5,646 nt of DNA from Limnohabitans sp. (GTDB lineage: Bacteria; Pseudomonadota; Gammaproteobacteria; Burkholderiales; Burkholderiaceae_C): assembly GCA_023260735.1 (NCBI GenBank), contig JALQUL010000168.1, forward strand, positions 1 to 5,646, given 5' to 3'. Positions 4,822-5,646 of this stretch are shown here, in pieces. The position numbers and the translations under genes are program-made. The notes beneath the pieces were generated by a model. It was not told the origin of the DNA. It worked only from the letters and a program-made list of their open reading frames with translations, and did not search any database. The first letter of the stretch is position 1, and each line of letters starts with the position of its first letter.

Positions 4822-5646
4822 TTAAACAAATTCAATAATGGGCTGATCAACGCTTAAGCTTTCACCTTTATTGGCTAATACTTTGCTTATTACACAATCA
4901 TTAGCAGCAAATAAAACATTTTCCATTTTCATGGCTTCAATCACCGCAAGACGTTCGCCAGCTTGTACTTTTTGACCTGGTACAACGGCTAAATCGACTA
5001 ATAAACCTGGCATTGGTGACAATAAGAAACGGCTCATGTCAGGCGGCGCTTTGAACGGCATCATACGGTGCAGTTCGGCCATACGTTTAGACACTACCAT
5101 GACATCAATTTTGGTACCGTTGTGTTGAATTCTTAAGGCTAATGGGTTTTTATCTGCACCACGTTCTACTTGTGCCGAGAATGCTGCACCATTAACTGTA
5201 CCCACAATACAAATATCGTTTAAACGTGAAGGACTAGAAATTTTATATTCTTTACCCTCTACGAATACAGTTGCAGAACCAGTTTCACCTTGGTATTCGG
5301 TAACGTTCACATCGGTATAAGAATGTTTACCTTCAGCGCTTAAGGTAATAACGGTGTAATCTTTACCAGCGTTTACTGCAAAACCACGCAATTGACCACT
5401 TAAGCTAGTGGCACGCTCACGCGATTTACGGCGTACAAATGCAGCCATTGCCACCATAAAACCAGGGTCTTGATGCACTACATCTTCAGCTTTAAAACCA
5501 TGTGCATAATTTTCAGCAATAAAGCCTGTGTTAAATTGACCACTTACAAATTTTGGATGGGCTAATAAAGCAGCTTGGAAATCTGCAAGGGGAATGGAGA
5601 GACCTTCAGCAAGCATCTTGAGAACGTTCTTTTCAGTTGTTCCCTC
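4822..5646 (-). CDS. pccA: Propionyl-CoA carboxylase biotin subunit, C-terminal part
   Basis: The gene is cut by the right window edge: the frame stays open for ten codons beyond an internal ATG at 5616, which is not the start. The visible 274 residues (numbering from Met at 5616) comprise the end of the biotin carboxylase domain (FQAALLAHPKF...FNTGFIAENY, 13-37), a linking domain of the type that binds the carboxyltransferase subunit (about 50-190), and the biotin carrier domain (about 196-264) with EAMKMEN, where Lys230 (codon 4927-4929) is the biotinylation site. The fused domains and PPDMSRFLLSPMPG resemble propionyl-CoA carboxylase alpha, which makes methylmalonyl-CoA with a separate beta subunit. 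Acetyl- or methylcrotonyl-CoA carboxylase alpha remain possible. The epimerase-like gene downstream favours propionyl-CoA. The first visible residues look less like the family (see findings). Confidence 0.8.
   Translation of the reverse strand, partial: EGTTEKNVLKMLAEGLSIPLADFQAALLAHPKFVSGQFNTGFIAENYAHGFKAEDVVHQDPGFMVAMAAFVRRKSRERATSLSGQLRGFAVNAGKDYTVITLSAEGKHSYTDVNVTEYQGETGSATVFVEGKEYKISSPSRLNDICIVGTVNGAAFSAQVERGADKNPLALRIQHNGTKIDVMVVSKRMAELHRMMPFKAPPDMSRFLLSPMPGLLVDLAVVPGQKVQAGERLAVIEAMKMENVLFAANDCVISKVLANKGESLSVDQPIIEFV

Noticed and set aside
5621..5630. Perfect palindrome AGAACGTTCT
   Set aside because: It lies inside the carboxylase coding frame, does not extend, and a single 10-base palindrome is expected by chance.
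1..5646. tRNA, rRNA, CRISPR array, insertion sequence, phage or toxin-antitoxin genes
   Set aside because: No cloverleaf, regularly spaced repeats, transposase, integrase or paired small genes were seen on either strand.

Overview
The window looks like chromosomal DNA of a low-GC betaproteobacterium, most likely Burkholderiales or a close relative. The clues are a PhaZ1-type intracellular polyhydroxyalkanoate (PHA) depolymerase, a soluble orphan RnfB-like ferredoxin, a cysteine-free glutaredoxin-like protein, and a biotin-carrying acyl-CoA carboxylase subunit with a VOC-family partner. That set recalls Burkholderiales genomes. The assignment rests on protein resemblance recognised by eye, not on a search.

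Layout. Bases 1-250 hold a (GT)12 tract, a GC-rich patch with competing inverted repeats, and then AT-rich DNA with the likely promoter of phaZ. A TTGCA-C-TGCAA palindrome overlaps the -10 box and is a candidate operator for a PHA-responsive repressor such as PhaR. phaZ (251-1816) and an RnfB-like ferredoxin gene (1834-2526, TTG start) run rightward 17 nt apart and are probably co-transcribed. A leftward gene for a cysteine-free glutaredoxin-fold protein (2528-2896) meets them tail to tail with one base between the stops. Next comes an AT-rich stretch with a gene-poor spacer, an unrecognised small secreted protein (3218-3754) and a SemiSWEET-type sugar transporter (3845-4105), both rightward. 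The right end is leftward: a biotin carboxylase/carrier subunit of propionyl-CoA (or acetyl-CoA) carboxylase cut by the window edge (4822-5646), a strong intrinsic terminator (4744-4792), a VOC protein that resembles methylmalonyl-CoA epimerase (4232-4711), and a hairpin just past its stop.

How the parts fit. PhaZ mobilises stored PHA. Propionyl-CoA carboxylase and an epimerase-like VOC protein would feed C3 acyl units through methylmalonyl-CoA into central metabolism. The ferredoxin links the PHA gene to redox metabolism by position only. No phage, CRISPR array, insertion sequence or RNA gene is visible. I do not see a wholly new system. The most interesting items are the putative phaZ operator, the phaZ-ferredoxin pairing, the long low-complexity tail of PhaZ, the cysteine-less glutaredoxin fold, the altered metal ligands of the VOC protein and the orphan secreted protein.
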